From Candidatus Methanofastidiosia archaeon (GTDB lineage: Archaea > Methanobacteriota_B > Thermococci > Methanofastidiosales > NM3), in the NCBI GenBank assembly GCA_020854925.1, contig JAHKLV010000130.1, positions 1-5,618 on the forward strand: 5,618 nt of DNA, written 5' to 3'. Below are positions 4,433 to 5,618 of this stretch, in pieces. How positions within the stretch are numbered: the first letter of the stretch is position 1; the number at the start of each line of letters is the position of its first letter. The notes below the pieces were generated by a model. It searched no databases and was not told the DNA's origin. It worked only from the letters and a program-made list of their open reading frames with translations. A program made the position numbers and the translations under genes.

Positions 4433-5618
4433 ATGAAATCTCTTCGCGCTACCCTGCTCTGCATCCTCCTTGTTGCCACGCTTCTGGCGGGATGCATCAA
4501 CTCCGGAACGACTGAAACACAGACCCCGACAACGACGGCGGCACCCACCACACAGGCGCCCACGACAGCCGCCCCCACCACGGCAGCGCCGACAACGGCG
4601 GCACCCACCACCATGGCGCCGACACACCCTCCTACGACGGCCCCGCCGACGGGTACCCCCATGGACAGCGCCTGGCCCTTCGTAAGATATAACACCGCCT
4701 CGACGGCACAAACCGACATGGACCTGCCGTCATCGCTCAGCGAGCAATGGTCTGTGCGTGCCTATCCGCAGACGACACCCGTCGTGGAATACGGCAGGGT
4801 CTATGTCGGTGTCCGGCTTCTTGGCGACGAATACGTGTTCGGGCTGTGCTGTTTTGACCTTGATACGGGTGACCTGCTCTGGTCTGCCCCCAACGGCGAC
4901 CCCTACCCCACCACCTCGACCTATTATTCCTCGCCCGCCGTTGCCGATGGCAAGGTCGTCTTTGTACGCTACGATGATGACATTGTGAACGCCACCTGCT
5001 ATAACGCCATCACCGGGCAGGTCATCTGGAACACGTCATGGAGCGATTACAAGCAGTTCTTTTCGCCCATTATCGCCAACGGCCTCGTCTATCTCGCCCA
5101 TGGCCGAAGCATGATGGACGGTCAGAGGCCCCCTCTTGGCGGCGTCATGTGCCTTAATCTTGAAACTGGGCTCATTCAATGGTCCCAAACCACCGCCGAT
5201 TATGTGGGTGGCCCTGTGGCCCTCGGCTCCGGCGGCGTGTTCATAACGACCTATAACTACAACACGGGAAAATCCGGCGTGGAGCGCATGGATGCGGCCA
5301 CCGGCCGCCGAGACTGGACTATACAGCTCAGCGACGCATCCTACGACGTATGCACCCCCATCTATGAGGAGGGATACGTATATGTCGCCATCGGCGCCTC
5401 GAACACCTCTTGGGATTACATCGGGCGCGTGTACCGCATCGATGCGGTGAACGGTGCCGTGTCGTGGACCCTCGACCTGCCTAATTCCCCCAGTGACTCG
5501 CGGCAACCGCTCATTGCTGGCTCGCTCTACATCATACCCACCGTGATGAATCAGAAAACGACGCTTACCGCCATCAATACGTCGACCGGCCGCGTCGCGT
5601 GGAGCCAGCTCCTGGACG
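4433..5618 (+). CDS. Secreted lipoprotein with Thr/Pro/Ala stalk and PQQ-like beta-propeller (3' end outside window)
   Basis: The frame runs from ATG 4433 to the window end without a stop, giving 395 codons; the C-terminus is missing. Residues 1-21 form a lipoprotein signal peptide: K2 and R5, a hydrophobic core, and the lipobox LAGC with C21 as the lipidated cysteine. Residues about 24-76 are a Thr/Pro/Ala-rich stalk, probably O-glycosylated, as in many archaeal surface proteins. Residues from about 105 form a PQQ-like (WD-resembling) beta-propeller: six blade motifs of the form D-x-x-TG-x-x-x-W end at W150, W199, W250, W295, W345 and W390, 45-51 residues apart, for example CFDLDTGDLLW and AINTSTGRVAW. 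The start has AGGGGG 5 bases upstream. Such propellers in archaea are mostly binding or scaffold domains outside the cell; real PQQ binding or enzyme activity cannot be claimed. It has its own TATA element and shows no functional link to the upstream thioesterase. Confidence 0.88.
   Translation, partial: MKSLRATLLCILLVATLLAGCINSGTTETQTPTTTAAPTTQAPTTAAPTTAAPTTAAPTTMAPTHPPTTAPPTGTPMDSAWPFVRYNTASTAQTDMDLPSSLSEQWSVRAYPQTTPVVEYGRVYVGVRLLGDEYVFGLCCFDLDTGDLLWSAPNGDPYPTTSTYYSSPAVADGKVVFVRYDDDIVNATCYNAITGQVIWNTSWSDYKQFFSPIIANGLVYLAHGRSMMDGQRPPLGGVMCLNLETGLIQWSQTTADYVGGPVALGSGGVFITTYNYNTGKSGVERMDAATGRRDWTIQLSDASYDVCTPIYEEGYVYVAIGASNTSWDYIGRVYRIDAVNGAVSWTLDLPNSPSDSRQPLIAGSLYIIPTVMNQKTTLTAINTSTGRVAWSQLLD
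4538..4627 (+). repeat. 15-bp tandem repeat encoding an AAPTT stalk
   Basis: Six in-frame units of 15 bases encode residues 36-65 of the lipoprotein as AAPTT, QAPTT, AAPTT, AAPTT, AAPTT and MAPTH. The units differ at the DNA level, but 4538-4550 and 4598-4610 are identical, a four-unit (60-base) offset, suggesting a past block duplication. Loss or gain of units would keep the frame and only change stalk length. Confidence 0.85.

Noticed and set aside
4403..4719. Two overlapping minus-strand frames rich in Gly/Val/Ala or Gly/Arg/Cys
   Set aside because: They are the reverse complement of the APTT repeat of the lipoprotein; low-complexity sequence, not genes.
5036..5506. 156-aa minus-strand open frame
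   Set aside because: It lies antisense to the beta-propeller blades, which show regular W/TG spacing on the plus strand; no family resemblance.
1..5618. CRISPR array, tRNA, rRNA or insertion sequence
   Set aside because: No regularly spaced direct repeats outside the APTT stalk, no cloverleaf or rRNA-like stretch, and no transposase or terminal inverted repeats were seen by eye; coding density is high throughout.

Overview
The window looks like chromosomal DNA of a GC-rich anaerobic euryarchaeon, most likely a methanogen (a Methanomicrobiales-type genome would fit, but I cannot prove the order). The reasons are a coenzyme F420-type flavoprotein subunit, a CooS-family Fe-S protein, an A-type flavoprotein of the F420H2 oxidase (FprA) class, archaeal TATA-like promoter elements, Shine-Dalgarno sites, and a lipoprotein with a Thr/Pro/Ala stalk and a PQQ-like beta-propeller.

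Layout: (1) 1-405 (+) is the C-terminal end of an FrhB/FdhB-type F420 oxidoreductase beta subunit, cut by the window start. (2) 415-2316 (+) is a complete 633-aa CooS-family gene only 9 bases behind it, so the two are probably one transcript. (3) 2307-2336 is a hairpin plus T-run that begins inside the last cooS codons and separates it from the convergent gene. (4) 2335-3522 (-) is fprA, a flavodiiron protein that best starts at a TTG behind a near-perfect Shine-Dalgarno, preceded in the same operon by (5) chaB, 3576-3803 (-). (6) A short divergent promoter region leads to (7) 3909-4382 (+), a PaaI-type hotdog thioesterase. (8) After a 50-base gap with a TATA element inside an inverted repeat, 4433 to the window end (+) is a long open frame without a stop, encoding a secreted lipoprotein with an APTT-repeat stalk and six PQQ-like blades.

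The main point of interest is the CooS protein. It keeps five of the six usual C-cluster ligands (H263, C342, C452, C483, C524), but the position of the conserved Cys295 (C. hydrogenoformans CODH-II numbering) is a glutamate, E299. From what I know of CooS-V of Carboxydothermus and of hybrid cluster protein (HCP), this suggests an Fe-S-O hybrid cluster rather than a working Ni,Fe CO dehydrogenase site. Annotating it simply as a CO dehydrogenase would probably be wrong. With an F420-oxidoreductase subunit directly upstream and an O2/NO-reducing flavodiiron protein convergent to it, the region may be an F420H2-fed stress or nitrogen-oxide detoxification locus; this is inference.
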